Of a stretch of DNA of 64,000 nucleotides, positions 1-8,207 are shown one piece after another; position 1 is the stretch's first letter, and the number at the start of each line of letters is the position of its first letter. Position numbers and translations under genes: made by a program. The DNA is taken from assembly GCA_964568395.1 (NCBI GenBank), contig CAZMPN010000004.1, positions 72,837-136,836 on the forward strand, given 5' to 3'. Below the pieces are notes generated by a model that saw nothing but the letters and a program-made list of their open reading frames with translations, had not been told where the DNA came from and made no database searches. Source of the DNA: UBA6016 sp964568395. GTDB taxonomy: Bacteria > Campylobacterota > Campylobacteria > Campylobacterales > UBA6016.

Positions 1-974
1 TCCTCTATGCCTATGCCTTCATCCGAGACCTCTATCAGTTTTTCGGATACGGATATGACTACCGTTTTGCCGGGCTTTGAGTATTTGACGGCGTTTGAGA
101 GCAGATTGTCTATTAGTCTCGTCGCCGCCGTTTTGTCGATGTTGAAGATGAAGGACTCAGTTTTTATATCGAGTGCGACGTTTTTCGCTTTTGCTATCTT
201 AGAGTAAAACCGGGCTCTTTCATTGGCCAGTTCGCCCATATCTATCCAGCTGTCCTCTTTTTTTATCGTCTCTTTTTGGACGTAGTAGGTCAGGTCGTCG
301 TATATCTTGCTAATCGCTTTGGCGGACGCTTTGAGGTGTTCTATCTTGGATGTGTCGCCGACTTCGGCCTTTATGGAGTCCAGGCTTAATATCAGCGATG
401 TTATCGGGGTGTTTAGCTCGTGGGTGCTCGCCTTTACGAAGTCGTCCAGCTTTTGTATCTCTTGTCTTATGGGCGCCAAAAACTGCCTTGAGAGGCTAAA
501 ACCGAGTATGCCCACCAGAACGGTCGAAACCGCCCAGATGAGAAAAGAGGCTATGAGCGCTTCACGCTTTTGCTTTTCCAGTTCGTGCTCTTCGGCTATC
601 ACGTATTTTATGCCGTGATGGAGTCTCGGGCCGCCGTCCACGATTCCAAGCCTGCCTTCTGTTTCGTAGAAACCTTGTTCCAGTTTCGGCAATCTCTCTA
701 TATCTCCGTATACGATTTTGCCGTCCTTGTCTATGAGGGCCATGCTAAAACCGCTATTCCCTGGGAGCCTGAAGTCGTCGCCTCTCATGTGCGAATCTAT
801 GATCTCGGTGGATAAGAAGGAGCAGAAATTCTTTAGCTTTTGCTTTTGTAGCTCCAAGAGGTTGTCAACCTTGGCGTAGTATACGACCGCCGCTATCACG
901 GTAATAAAAACGAGCGCGGAGCCGAAATAAAGCGACAAAAACTTTAGAAGCGACCTTTTTTCATACTCGCTCAA
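1..974 (-). CDS. Sensor histidine kinase, C-terminus cut off by window start
   Basis: Membrane sensor kinase that would phosphorylate the response regulator directly upstream. About 324 residues are visible. The order is a first membrane helix (SLYFGSALVFITVIAAVVY), a periplasmic loop of about 100 residues, a second helix (ASFLIWAVSTVLVGILGF), an H-box with HELNTPIT, an N-box with SNALKYSK and the beginning of the G1 box (DEGIGIE), where the window ends. The reading frame has no ATG at its beginning; TTG at 974-972 overlaps the last 14 bases of the regulator gene and gives a good N-terminus, so I chose it. The HELNTP form of the H-box is common in Campylobacterota kinases. The signal sensed cannot be told. 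Confidence 0.85.
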   Translation of the reverse strand, partial: MSEYEKRSLLKFLSLYFGSALVFITVIAAVVYYAKVDNLLELQKQKLKNFCSFLSTEIIDSHMRGDDFRLPGNSGFSMALIDKDGKIVYGDIERLPKLEQGFYETEGRLGIVDGGPRLHHGIKYVIAEEHELEKQKREALIASFLIWAVSTVLVGILGFSLSRQFLAPIRQEIQKLDDFVKASTHELNTPITSLILSLDSIKAEVGDTSKIEHLKASAKAISKIYDDLTYYVQKETIKKEDSWIDMGELANERARFYSKIAKAKNVALDIKTESFIFNIDKTAATRLIDNLLSNAVKYSKPGKTVVISVSEKLIEVSDEGIGIE

Positions 975-1620
975 ATCTATACCCTACGCCTCTTTGGCTT
1001 TTTATAAAATCTTTTTTGAGGGCCTTGCGCAGATTTTTTACGTATGAGCGCACCGTAGACTCGTCGGGCGTGTCGTCAAAGCTCCATAGCGCGCGAAACA
1101 GCTCCTCGTATGAGATGAAGCGTTCCTGGTTTGCCAGAAAGTACGATAGCAATTTCGCCTCCATGGGGCGCAGCCTCTCGCTTTTGCCGGATATCGTTAT
1201 CTGCATGGATGACGGGTCGAAAAACGTCTCGCCGTCTATGCCTACTATCTCGTTTTGGCCGATGCGGTATATCTTCTTTACGTGTTCTATCCTGGCGTCC
1301 AGTTCTTCGAAATCAAACGGTTTTTTGATGTAGTCGTCACATCCTATCTCAAATCCTTTTTTGACGTCCGGCGCGCCGGCGGACGAGGTGACGAATATGG
1401 CGGGGGTTTTGTCTTGAAAGCCTCTAAGTTCTTTTAAAAACTCGAAGCCGTTTCCGTCTGGGAGGTTGACGTCCAGCAGCATCAGATCGAATTTTTGCGA
1501 ACCGCTAAGATTTGCGGCCTCTATGATGCTTTTGGCCCAGACGACGAGCGCGTCTTTTGACAAATGCTCTTTTAAAAGTATGCCAAGCGTTTCGTCATCT
1601 TCCAAGAGCAGGATTTTCAA
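961..1620 (-). CDS. OmpR-family response regulator
   Basis: Two-component response regulator of 219 residues. An N-terminal receiver domain (about 1-115) has the acidic pair ED at the start, the phosphoacceptor Asp in LLDVNLPDG and the conserved Lys in KKPFD. A C-terminal winged-helix DNA-binding domain (about 125-219) ends in the typical GVGYRF motif. Its 3' end overlaps the kinase gene, so the two form a translationally coupled pair. The methyltransferase gene upstream ends 3 bases before its ATG and is probably in the same transcript. The target genes are not evident from the sequence. Confidence 0.9.
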   Translation of the reverse strand: MKILLLEDDETLGILLKEHLSKDALVVWAKSIIEAANLSGSQKFDLMLLDVNLPDGNGFEFLKELRGFQDKTPAIFVTSSAGAPDVKKGFEIGCDDYIKKPFDFEELDARIEHVKKIYRIGQNEIVGIDGETFFDPSSMQITISGKSERLRPMEAKLLSYFLANQERFISYEELFRALWSFDDTPDESTVRSYVKNLRKALKKDFIKSQRGVGYRFERV

Positions 1621-1623
1621 CTT

Positions 1624-2409
1624 CTATTTTTCCCAGCTTATCATCGCCCAGTATGTCGGCTTTTGCGGTTTTTTGCGGAAAGCCTCGTCTTCAAACAGCC
1701 TTTTTAGTCCAGCCACTTCGGCTTCGCTCATCTCCCCGATGCTCCAAAAGGTACTCTCCCTAAACGCCTCGAAATCGCTGAAATTGATTTTTTTGTTTTC
1801 GCTCTCGATATAGTCTATACGAGGGTTTATCCCCATTTTATAGAGGATATTAACGATATAGATATAGTCCGGTTTCGGATGTATACGCCTGCCCATCGCT
1901 TCCAGCACCTCCGTATCCACGAAGCTACCGCCGACTTTATACGTCAGATATACGCGCTTATTCGCCTTTGCGTCCAGCTTTTCTAGGGCCTGGGCCATAT
2001 CGGACACCTCCATGGAGCGTGACGCCACGACTATATCGGCGTTTGGCAGGCTATCCCACCCTTCGTCCCACGAAGCCTGTATCGTCTCTATGTTCTCTAT
2101 CTTTTTGTTTTGCGCGTTTTCGTTCAGAAGGCGGAGCATCTCCTCGGAGTAGTCCATGGCGTATACCTTCTCTAGTTTTCTGGCAAATCTGAGCGCCAAG
2201 TTTCCAGGGCCGCAGCCTACGTCGAGAAGAGTGGAGCACTCCTTTGTGTCCACGCGGGACAAAAACTCCTCGTTGTAGATGCTTTGGTGGATGCGCGAGT
2301 CCATGTCTTTGGCTTTGGCGTTCCAATCCTCTTTGGTCTTGGGCTTGAAGGTGGTTATTTTTTTCTGCTCTTTGTATAGTTCGTTAAAGTCGATGTCTAG
2401 GATATTCAT
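1624..2409 (-). CDS. Class I SAM-dependent methyltransferase
   Basis: Predicted soluble methyltransferase of about 261 residues. Motif I of the Rossmann-type SAM-binding fold is clear (LLDVGCGPGNLAL), followed by the acidic residue of motif II in VYAMDYSEEML and a VVASRSME strand further on. The frame extends to an ATG at 2439, but the ATG at 2409 begins a more usual N-terminus (MNILDIDFNELY) and has an AAGG upstream. The gene runs into the response-regulator gene with a 3-base gap. The substrate cannot be inferred; the fold is shared by enzymes acting on small molecules, proteins and RNA. Confidence 0.75.
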   Translation of the reverse strand: MNILDIDFNELYKEQKKITTFKPKTKEDWNAKAKDMDSRIHQSIYNEEFLSRVDTKECSTLLDVGCGPGNLALRFARKLEKVYAMDYSEEMLRLLNENAQNKKIENIETIQASWDEGWDSLPNADIVVASRSMEVSDMAQALEKLDAKANKRVYLTYKVGGSFVDTEVLEAMGRRIHPKPDYIYIVNILYKMGINPRIDYIESENKKINFSDFEAFRESTFWSIGEMSEAEVAGLKRLFEDEAFRKKPQKPTYWAMISWEK

Positions 2410-2539
2410 AAAAAAATGCCTTAAAGTATTTGGCGACAATTATACATCCGTCGCATAAAAAAAGACAAAAAAAGTTCAGTTTAAAAAGGGATATACAAGG
2501 TAGGTATTGCCAAAATAAATAAAAAATAGGAGGTGTATC

Positions 2540-2731
2540 GTGAGAGAAGATAATGAGCCTAGCCTAGAGAAACTGGATGATTATCGCGGGAACGAGTCCA
2601 AAGAAAAAAGAAGGACGATTTGGCTTGTCGTTTTGCTGGCTTTAGCGGTCGGCGCCGTGTTTGCGCTCTTTGAGATGGATTCGCCGAAAAAAGACCTGGT
2701 TGAAACCGTGCCGAAGGCGGAAACGAAATAG
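2540..2731 (+). CDS. Small single-pass membrane protein, unknown function
   Basis: A 63-residue protein starting with GTG behind a strong ribosome-binding site (AGGAGGTG at 2528-2535). The N-terminal 25 residues are highly charged and end in EKRR, followed by one hydrophobic helix (IWLVVLLALAVGAVFALF) and a short charged tail. The arrangement predicts a cytoplasmic N-terminus by the positive-inside rule. The HAD phosphatase gene follows after 2 bases, so both are probably co-translated. I do not recognise the family; the good start signal and gene spacing make it likely to be real. Confidence 0.65.
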   Translation: MREDNEPSLEKLDDYRGNESKEKRRTIWLVVLLALAVGAVFALFEMDSPKKDLVETVPKAETK

Positions 2732-2733
2732 GT

Positions 2734-3375
2734 ATGGGTTTTCGGGGCGCTATATTCGATCTTGACGGCACGCTGATAGATTCGCTCGGCGACGTCGCGA
2801 ATTTCGCGAATGCGGTATTGTCTGCTTTCGGGTTTGAAGAAAGGGCAAAAGAGGAGTATCGCTATTTCGCAGGGCAGGGCGCATATTCGCTGATGGCCTC
2901 TTCCAGCGGTTCGAAAGATGACGTACTGATAGGGGAGATGGTAGGGGAGTTTGAGAGGATATACGCCGGTAGCCGGAATATTTCGAGAGCGTATGACGGC
3001 ATAGTCGAAATGCTGGACGAAGTGTATTCTAGAGGTGTCAAGATGGCCGTCTTGTCAAATAAGCCGGAATACCTGACCAGGCTTTGCGTTGGTAAAAACT
3101 TCGATCTGTCTATGTTCGGGGCGGTTTTTGGTCAAAAAGATGGAAGGAGCATAAAGCCGGATCCACAGGGTGCGTTGGAGATAGCCGACATATTCGGACT
3201 TGCGCCGCAAGAGATAGTGATAATAGGCGATACGAAAAACGATATTCTGGCGGCAAAAAACGGCTCTTTCGGCTCTATCGGAGTCTCTTGGGGATTTAGA
3301 AGCAGGGAGGAGCTTTTGCAAAGCGGAGCCGACGTTGTCGTCGACTATCCGCGACAGCTTTTGGATATTATTTGA
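2734..3375 (+). CDS. gph: HAD-superfamily phosphatase, phosphoglycolate phosphatase-like
   Basis: A 213-residue haloacid-dehalogenase hydrolase. Motif I (IFDLDGTLIDS, with the nucleophile and acid/base Asp pair) is at residues 7-17, motif II is in AVLSNKP, and the motif III/IV region is KPDPQGAL followed by IIGDTKNDILAAKN. The cap domain between motifs I and II is helical, as in subfamily IA. Phosphoglycolate phosphatase is the most common assignment for this length and motif set, but related enzymes such as pyrophosphatases or sugar phosphatases look similar, so the substrate is uncertain. Its last 8 bases overlap the convergent hsp20 gene. Confidence 0.8.
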   Translation: MGFRGAIFDLDGTLIDSLGDVANFANAVLSAFGFEERAKEEYRYFAGQGAYSLMASSSGSKDDVLIGEMVGEFERIYAGSRNISRAYDGIVEMLDEVYSRGVKMAVLSNKPEYLTRLCVGKNFDLSMFGAVFGQKDGRSIKPDPQGALEIADIFGLAPQEIVIIGDTKNDILAAKNGSFGSIGVSWGFRSREELLQSGADVVVDYPRQLLDII

Positions 3376-3784
3376 TTTCTATTTTTTTAGACTCTTTTGG
3401 AGCCGCTTTTGGAATCGTGATGTTTAGCACCCCGTTTTCCGTCGAGGCGTCTATAGAGTCGCTATTCGCGTCCTCCGGAAGCGTAAAACTCCTTTGGAAT
3501 TTACCGTAAAAACTCTCTAGTTTATAGTAATCCTTCTCTTTGACTTCCTCTTTGTGTTTTCTTTCGCCCGATATCGTCAGCACGTTGTCTTTTAGGTCTA
3601 TATGTATATCTTCTTTCGCTACTCCCGGAAGATCGGCATGTATATAATACGCCTTGTCGTCTTCTCTGGTATTTACAGCCGGACTAAAGCTTGATACGTT
3701 GGCCGCCTCTTTTGATTCCGCAGGCACGTAGTTGGCAAATCTTCTTTCGAACTCTCTAAACGGGTCAAATCTGGTTAGAAGCAT
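3368..3784 (-). CDS. Hsp20/alpha-crystallin small heat-shock protein
   Basis: ATP-independent holdase chaperone of 138 residues. The N-terminus has the bacterial-type LLTRFDPFREFE, and the alpha-crystallin domain spans roughly residues 38-130, with YYIHADLPGVAKEDIHIDL and GVLNITIPKA. The open frame extends upstream, but ATG 3784 follows an AAGGAG site and matches family N-termini, so the upstream codons are leader. A perfect CIRCE element lies over the promoter, so heat-inducible control by HrcA is expected (established for other CIRCE genes). The gene stands alone on the minus strand, convergent with the HAD phosphatase. Confidence 0.92.
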   Translation of the reverse strand: MLLTRFDPFREFERRFANYVPAESKEAANVSSFSPAVNTREDDKAYYIHADLPGVAKEDIHIDLKDNVLTISGERKHKEEVKEKDYYKLESFYGKFQRSFTLPEDANSDSIDASTENGVLNITIPKAAPKESKKIEIK

Positions 3785-3841
3785 CTTGAACTCCTTATGG
3801 TTTAGATTGGTTCGCACTTTGTGTAACAAAATGCTATTGGA

Positions 3842-3870
3842 ATAATACAAAATTAGCACTCATATGTCAA
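3842..3870 (-). promoter_or_regulatory. Sigma-70 promoter of hsp20
   Basis: On the minus strand, TTGACA (3870-3865) and TATTAT (3847-3842) are separated by exactly 17 bases, a near-consensus housekeeping promoter. The -35 hexamer lies inside the spacer of the CIRCE element, so HrcA bound there would block polymerase. Confidence 0.8.
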
Positions 3871-3879
3871 GAGTGCTAA
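3853..3879. promoter_or_regulatory. Perfect CIRCE element (HrcA operator)
   Basis: TTAGCACTC, nine bases, GAGTGCTAA: both 9-base arms match the CIRCE consensus without a mismatch. CIRCE is the binding site of the heat-shock repressor HrcA. It sits about 70 bases upstream of the hsp20 start codon. hrcA, groEL and dnaK are not in this window. Confidence 0.93.
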
Positions 3880-3980
3880 TTTAAAATAGAAAATACTTTA
3901 CTAAAGCTTATTTCTGTAGTATTCTACAAAGAACATATTTGTATTTATTATCGATAAAATGGATTTTGGCGCGGGAAATA

Positions 3981-5363
3981 ATGGTGAATAGACAAAGAGG
4001 TTTTGCTCTCTCCGCAAAGATACTTGCCACCTTCATAGCCGCATCGCTGGCGGTGTTTTTGTATATAGCGTACTCCGTCGTCGTTAGCGTCAAGGAGAAT
4101 ACGTATATATCGGAGAGGGAGAAGGCCTCTATTCTGCTGGACTCTGTAGCCTCGGAGATAGGGATGAGCCTCTATCTCGGCTTTGAGGATCAAGCCGTGC
4201 AAAAGACCAAGGAGCTGCTCTCCTATCCGGACGTGCTTACGATAGAGATACATAATATATCCGGACAGAGCATAGGGCGTTTTGGGGCTCTTAATATGGG
4301 CTCCGAGGCGCTAAAAGACGCGATAATAGTCAAAAAAACGCTAAAAGAGCGCGTCAGCGGCAAAGAGATCGGCAGCCTGGAGCTTTATTACTCGAATAGA
4401 AACTATCTGAGGCTAATCAATAATTTCGAGCAGATGCTCTTTAAGTTTTTTGCCGTGGCGGCGCTTATCTTCGCATTGGCGCTTTTGTTTGTCAGGCATA
4501 TGCTGGCGCCGCTTGGCGTAATAGCCGAGAAAATGAGAGAGTATATTCCAGGAAAGCGTATATCGTTCGAAAATAACCACCAAAACGACGAAATAGGCTC
4601 CATTATCGCTTCGTTCAAGACGATGCAGGTAAATATAGACAGTTTTCTGGATGAGATTAGGCGAAAAGATAGCGAACTTATGCGCCAATCGAAGCTCAAG
4701 GCCCTAGCGGACATGATAAACGCCGTCGCACACCACTGGCGACAGCCTCTAAACGCCATAGGGATAATACTGCAAGATATGGAGTTTGCCTATAAGTACG
4801 GCGAACTCGACGAAAACTATATCAAGACGAACGTGGCCACAAGCATGGCTATTTTGCAGAAGATGTCTAAAACGATAGACGACTTCAGGCTATTTTTTAT
4901 GTCCAGCGACGAAAAAGAGGAGATAGACCTGTTTGTCCTTGCCATGGAGGTCATGAACGCTTTCGAGGAGCAGCTATCGTCGTCGGATATAGGCATACGC
5001 ATAGAGGGAAGCGGGTTTTTCGTGTCAGGGCAGAGAGCGCTTTTGAAGGAGGTGTTGGCCACCCTTGTTTCAAACTCGAAAGATGCGATTTTGGAGCGTC
5101 ACGGGGGCAAAATCAGGGGCGATATAACGATAAGGCTCGATGCGCAAAAAAGAGAGCTGGAGTGCTGCGATAACGGCGGCGGTATGCCGGAAGAGGTGCT
5201 GCTAAGGGCGTTCGAACCTTACTATACGACAAAAGAGCAGGGCAAGGGAGTCGGGCTCGGCCTTTTTATGTCAAAAACCGTTTTGGCGAACATGGGTGCC
5301 GATATCTCGCTTGCAAACACCAAAGAGGGTGTTTGCGTTAAGCTAAAATTCGGGTCGGCGTAA
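3981..5363 (+). CDS. Orphan membrane sensor histidine kinase with HAMP domain
   Basis: Sensor kinase of 460 residues from the ATG at 3981 (the frame is open to 3939, but the upstream codons add a poor N-terminus). An N-terminal membrane helix (ILATFIAASLAVFLYIAYSV) is followed by a periplasmic region of about 110 residues, a second helix (FFAVAALIFALALLFV), a HAMP-like linker (LGVIAEKMREYIPGKRI), a histidine box with AHHWRQPLN (phosphoacceptor probably His251), and a HATPase_c domain with NGGGMP and GVGLGLFMSK. The xHxWRQPLN box is frequent in Campylobacterota. No response regulator is adjacent, so its partner must be encoded elsewhere. Confidence 0.87.
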   Translation: MVNRQRGFALSAKILATFIAASLAVFLYIAYSVVVSVKENTYISEREKASILLDSVASEIGMSLYLGFEDQAVQKTKELLSYPDVLTIEIHNISGQSIGRFGALNMGSEALKDAIIVKKTLKERVSGKEIGSLELYYSNRNYLRLINNFEQMLFKFFAVAALIFALALLFVRHMLAPLGVIAEKMREYIPGKRISFENNHQNDEIGSIIASFKTMQVNIDSFLDEIRRKDSELMRQSKLKALADMINAVAHHWRQPLNAIGIILQDMEFAYKYGELDENYIKTNVATSMAILQKMSKTIDDFRLFFMSSDEKEEIDLFVLAMEVMNAFEEQLSSSDIGIRIEGSGFFVSGQRALLKEVLATLVSNSKDAILERHGGKIRGDITIRLDAQKRELECCDNGGGMPEEVLLRAFEPYYTTKEQGKGVGLGLFMSKTVLANMGADISLANTKEGVCVKLKFGSA

Positions 5364-5365
5364 CG

Positions 5366-6151
5366 TTATTTTCTGAATATTTTAACGGCGGAGAGCAGCA
5401 GTATCGCGCCTAAAATCATCGTTATCGTTTCCGAATCCACAAAGCCAAGCGACATCGCTCCGACCCCGCTACCCACAAGAGAGCCGAAGATCATAAACAA
5501 AATGAAGCTTCTGTGTCGCGTAGCCTCTTTAAACTGTTCGCTTCTAGAATATCTGAAAAAACTGGCGAGCATCGTCGGAAGGCTGACGCAAAGTGAGAGG
5601 CTGCCGGCTAGTTTCGGCTCTACTCCATATAGCAGTATGAGTGTCGGGATGATAAACTCCCCTCCGGCGACTCCCAGGGTGGCGGCTATGACGCCTATGA
5701 GTATTCCGGCGACTATGCCGGATACAAAAAGCAAAAAGGCGTTTTCAAGGAGCGGTTTTGCCGCCCTCATATACCCGTGCCCAAAAAGCATCGAGATGGC
5801 TAGGACAAGAAGAAGGAGAAAAATAATTTTGTTTAGTGAGTTTTGGCTGATTTTGCAGGCGTAGTCGGCGGCGTAATATGCGCCAACCAGAGAGCCGATG
5901 AGGATATTGACGATAGTCATGGCATGCGGCAAAATCTCGTCAAACCCTATGACAGAGCTTCTAAAGAGGATAGAGGAGGCTACGACGGCCAGGGAGACCA
6001 GCTTGTTGATGATGACGGCGGTGAGCGTAGCAAAAGAGAAGAATCCGACAAGGATAGGCAGCCTAAACTCCGCCCCACCCAGTCCAACTAAGCCGCCTAG
6101 ACTTCCAACAACCGCTCCGCTAAGAAACGAGAAGAGGTTTTTGTTTTTCAT
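5366..6151 (-). CDS. TauE/SafE-family anion exporter
   Basis: Integral membrane protein of 261 residues with about eight hydrophobic segments in two similar halves. Each half begins with a glycine-rich stretch (GAVVGSLGGLVGLGGAEF near the N-terminus; GVIAATLGVAGGEFIIPTL near residue 155), the hallmark of the TauE/SafE (DUF81) family. Known members export sulfite, sulfoacetate or related organic anions; the substrate here is unknown. The ATG directly follows the stop codon of the YnfA gene, so it is the last gene of the mod-modD-ynfA run on this strand. Confidence 0.82.
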   Translation of the reverse strand: MKNKNLFSFLSGAVVGSLGGLVGLGGAEFRLPILVGFFSFATLTAVIINKLVSLAVVASSILFRSSVIGFDEILPHAMTIVNILIGSLVGAYYAADYACKISQNSLNKIIFLLLLVLAISMLFGHGYMRAAKPLLENAFLLFVSGIVAGILIGVIAATLGVAGGEFIIPTLILLYGVEPKLAGSLSLCVSLPTMLASFFRYSRSEQFKEATRHRSFILFMIFGSLVGSGVGAMSLGFVDSETITMILGAILLLSAVKIFRK

Positions 6152-6481
6152 CTATATGTTTTTGTTTCCGGCGTACACGATGGCGGCCCCCATAATGGCG
6201 AGCGCGGAGCCGATAATATCCCATCTGGTTACCATCTCTTTCTCGACCGTCACCATCCACACAAGCGAGGCTACGATATAGATACCACCGTAAATGGCGT
6301 ATATTCTGCCTGCGTTTTCGACGTCGATTTTGGTGAGAATGTAGGCGAAAACGATAAGGGACGCCAGTCCCGCCCCAAGCCACAGCGGAGCTTTGTCTAG
6401 CCGAAAGTAGAGCCAGAAAGCGAAACAGCCGAGTATCTCGAAAAAAGCCGCCAAGCTAAAAAGTATAAAGTTTGTAGTCAT
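6152..6481 (-). CDS. ynfA: YnfA/UPF0060 small multidrug-resistance-like membrane protein
   Basis: A 109-residue protein with four predicted membrane helices. The segments FEILGCFAFWLYFRL, GGIYIVASLVWMV and DIIGSALAIMGAAIVY match the UPF0060/YnfA family, distant relatives of the small multidrug resistance (EmrE-type) transporters. Length and helix count are normal for the family. Its position between modD and the TauE-type exporter suggests co-transcription, but gives no clear functional link to molybdate. Confidence 0.85.
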   Translation of the reverse strand: MTTNFILFSLAAFFEILGCFAFWLYFRLDKAPLWLGAGLASLIVFAYILTKIDVENAGRIYAIYGGIYIVASLVWMVTVEKEMVTRWDIIGSALAIMGAAIVYAGNKNI

Positions 6482-6511
6482 TTGTCCGGTCTTAATTTTT
6501 TGCGTATTTTA

Positions 6512-7327
6512 TCATAGCGGCGATATCGAGACCTTGATGTCGATCGGCTTTGCGTGATATGGCGAAGAGGTGACGATAAAATCGACGCCGGTTTTGGCGT
6601 ACTCTCTCACATTTTCGATGGTTACGCCCCCCGTTGCCGAGACAAGTAGGCGCGGATAGCTTTTTTTAAGAGTTACGCACTGTTTGAGAGTCTCAAAATC
6701 CATCTTTTCACACTGGAGAATATCCGCCCCAAGAGCGGCGAAATATGAGGCTTCCCCTATATCCTCCACCTCGACGGCTATTTTCTTCTCGATAAATTTT
6801 CGCGTTAGCTGTTTAAATCCCGCCTCAAGCTCCTCTTTTGAGCCAAAAAACGCCAGATGCTCTTTAAAAACTAGCACGGAATCAAACAGCCCAACCCTAT
6901 GCGCTACGCCGCCGCCGTCCATTACCGCCTTTAGCGTCAGCTCTTTCGCGCCTGGGAAGTTTTTGCGGGTGGCGGCGATGATGATATCCCGGTTTTCCTC
7001 TCTTGCGATTGCGGTCATCTTGGCCGTATATGTGGCAATGCCGCTTGTATACTCAAAGATATTTTGGACTACTTTCCAGGCATGGTGAATTGCTTTTGCG
7101 CTTCCAGCGCACCGCGCGATTTGCTCCCCGGCCGCTACGTTTTCGCCGTTTTTTTTGAAAAACTGGCAATTTAGGCCGCATTTTTTGAGGATTTTCTCCG
7201 CCTCGTCGCATGCGCTAAGTACAATACCCTCTTTTGGGGCAAAGCTCATCGCCCCGTTTCTATCCCCGATACCAAGCCCAAAGGTAGTTATGTCAAAATA
7301 CCCGCCGTCTTCGAATAATATATCCAT
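6512..7327 (-). CDS. modD: ModD, nicotinate-nucleotide pyrophosphorylase-like protein of the mod operon
   Basis: A 271-residue protein with the quinolinate/nicotinate phosphoribosyltransferase fold. Visible family segments are DITTFGLGIGD at the N-terminus, NIFEYTSGIATYTAKM (helical lid region), TRKNFPGAKELTLKAVMDGGG (phosphoribosyl-site region with the conserved Arg-Lys) and LVSATGGVTIENV. ModD proteins are this fold found next to molybdate transporters; their reaction in vivo is not settled. The gene follows modC by 10 bases, which supports ModD over NadC. True NadC would normally sit with nadA or nadB. Confidence 0.82.
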   Translation of the reverse strand: MDILFEDGGYFDITTFGLGIGDRNGAMSFAPKEGIVLSACDEAEKILKKCGLNCQFFKKNGENVAAGEQIARCAGSAKAIHHAWKVVQNIFEYTSGIATYTAKMTAIAREENRDIIIAATRKNFPGAKELTLKAVMDGGGVAHRVGLFDSVLVFKEHLAFFGSKEELEAGFKQLTRKFIEKKIAVEVEDIGEASYFAALGADILQCEKMDFETLKQCVTLKKSYPRLLVSATGGVTIENVREYAKTGVDFIVTSSPYHAKPIDIKVSISPL

Positions 7328-7337
7328 CTACGTCTCT

Positions 7338-8207
7338 TTAAATCTTTCTTATTATCGGATTGAACGCTTTTGCGCCGACCTCGACTTCGCAACCGACGGC
7401 TAGCTGGGCGGCGTCAGACTCGTCCACTACGACCTCTACGACGTTTTGACCGATGCCGACCGTGGCGACGTAGATAATGTCCCTCTTCTCGATGGCTAGC
7501 AGTTCGCCGCTAAACGTGAATTTGCTTGAAGCCGAAGAGGGCAAGAATAGCTCTTTTGGCGTTCCCTCTTTGTAGACTTTGCCGTCTTTTAGCCAAAGGG
7601 CATAGTCGCTCAGCTTGAACACCTCGCTTCTATCGTGCGAGACCATTAGCGACGTCAGCCCAAAATCCTCATGCGTCTTTTTGAGTTCGTCTTGTAGCTT
7701 CGAGCGGATGATGGCATCAAGCGCGCTGAGCGGCTCGTCAAGGAGCAGGACCTTCGGCTCTTGCGCGATAGCACGGGCCAGGGCAACCCTCTGCCTTTGA
7801 CCTCCTGAGAGTCTTGAGGGCTTTGTGTCTTTAAGCTCCGTCAGCTCCATTTTGGCAAGAATCTCAAGAGCTTTTGTCTCGTTTTTTTCGCTTTGGGCAA
7901 AAAGCAGATTGTCAAGCACGCTCATATGTTCAAACAATGCGTAGCTTTGGAATACGAAACCGACTTTCCTTTTTTGAGGCGGCAGGTTGACGCCTCTAGC
8001 GCTATCAAACCATATTTCGCCATCCGCCTCGATAACCCCGCTATCCGGGGTCTCTAGACCTGCAATCATTCGCATCAAAGTCGTCTTGCCGATGCCTGAT
8101 TCGCCAAAGATACACCAAAACTCCCCGTCACCAAATGTGTGAGAGACCCTAAAATCTATCTCTCCCTTCGCGCCTCGCAGTTTTTTTGCAATATCTACTC
8201 TTATCAT
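7338..8207 (-). CDS. modC: ModC, molybdate ABC transporter ATP-binding protein
   Basis: ATPase of the molybdate importer, 289 residues. Walker A (GESGIGKTT) is at about 35-43, the Q-loop in VGFVFQSYALFEH, the ABC signature LSGGQRQRVALARAI, and Walker B VLLLDEPLSALD. The region after about residue 220 is a C-terminal TOBE/Mop domain that binds oxyanion in this family. It starts one base after the modB stop, on the cytoplasmic side of the ModB permease. Expected to be repressed by ModE with the rest of the operon. Confidence 0.93.
   Translation of the reverse strand: MIRVDIAKKLRGAKGEIDFRVSHTFGDGEFWCIFGESGIGKTTLMRMIAGLETPDSGVIEADGEIWFDSARGVNLPPQKRKVGFVFQSYALFEHMSVLDNLLFAQSEKNETKALEILAKMELTELKDTKPSRLSGGQRQRVALARAIAQEPKVLLLDEPLSALDAIIRSKLQDELKKTHEDFGLTSLMVSHDRSEVFKLSDYALWLKDGKVYKEGTPKELFLPSSASSKFTFSGELLAIEKRDIIYVATVGIGQNVVEVVVDESDAAQLAVGCEVEVGAKAFNPIIRKI

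Noticed and set aside
6512..7327. Calling this gene nadC
   Set aside because: The fold is shared, but position directly after modC and lack of nad genes favour ModD.
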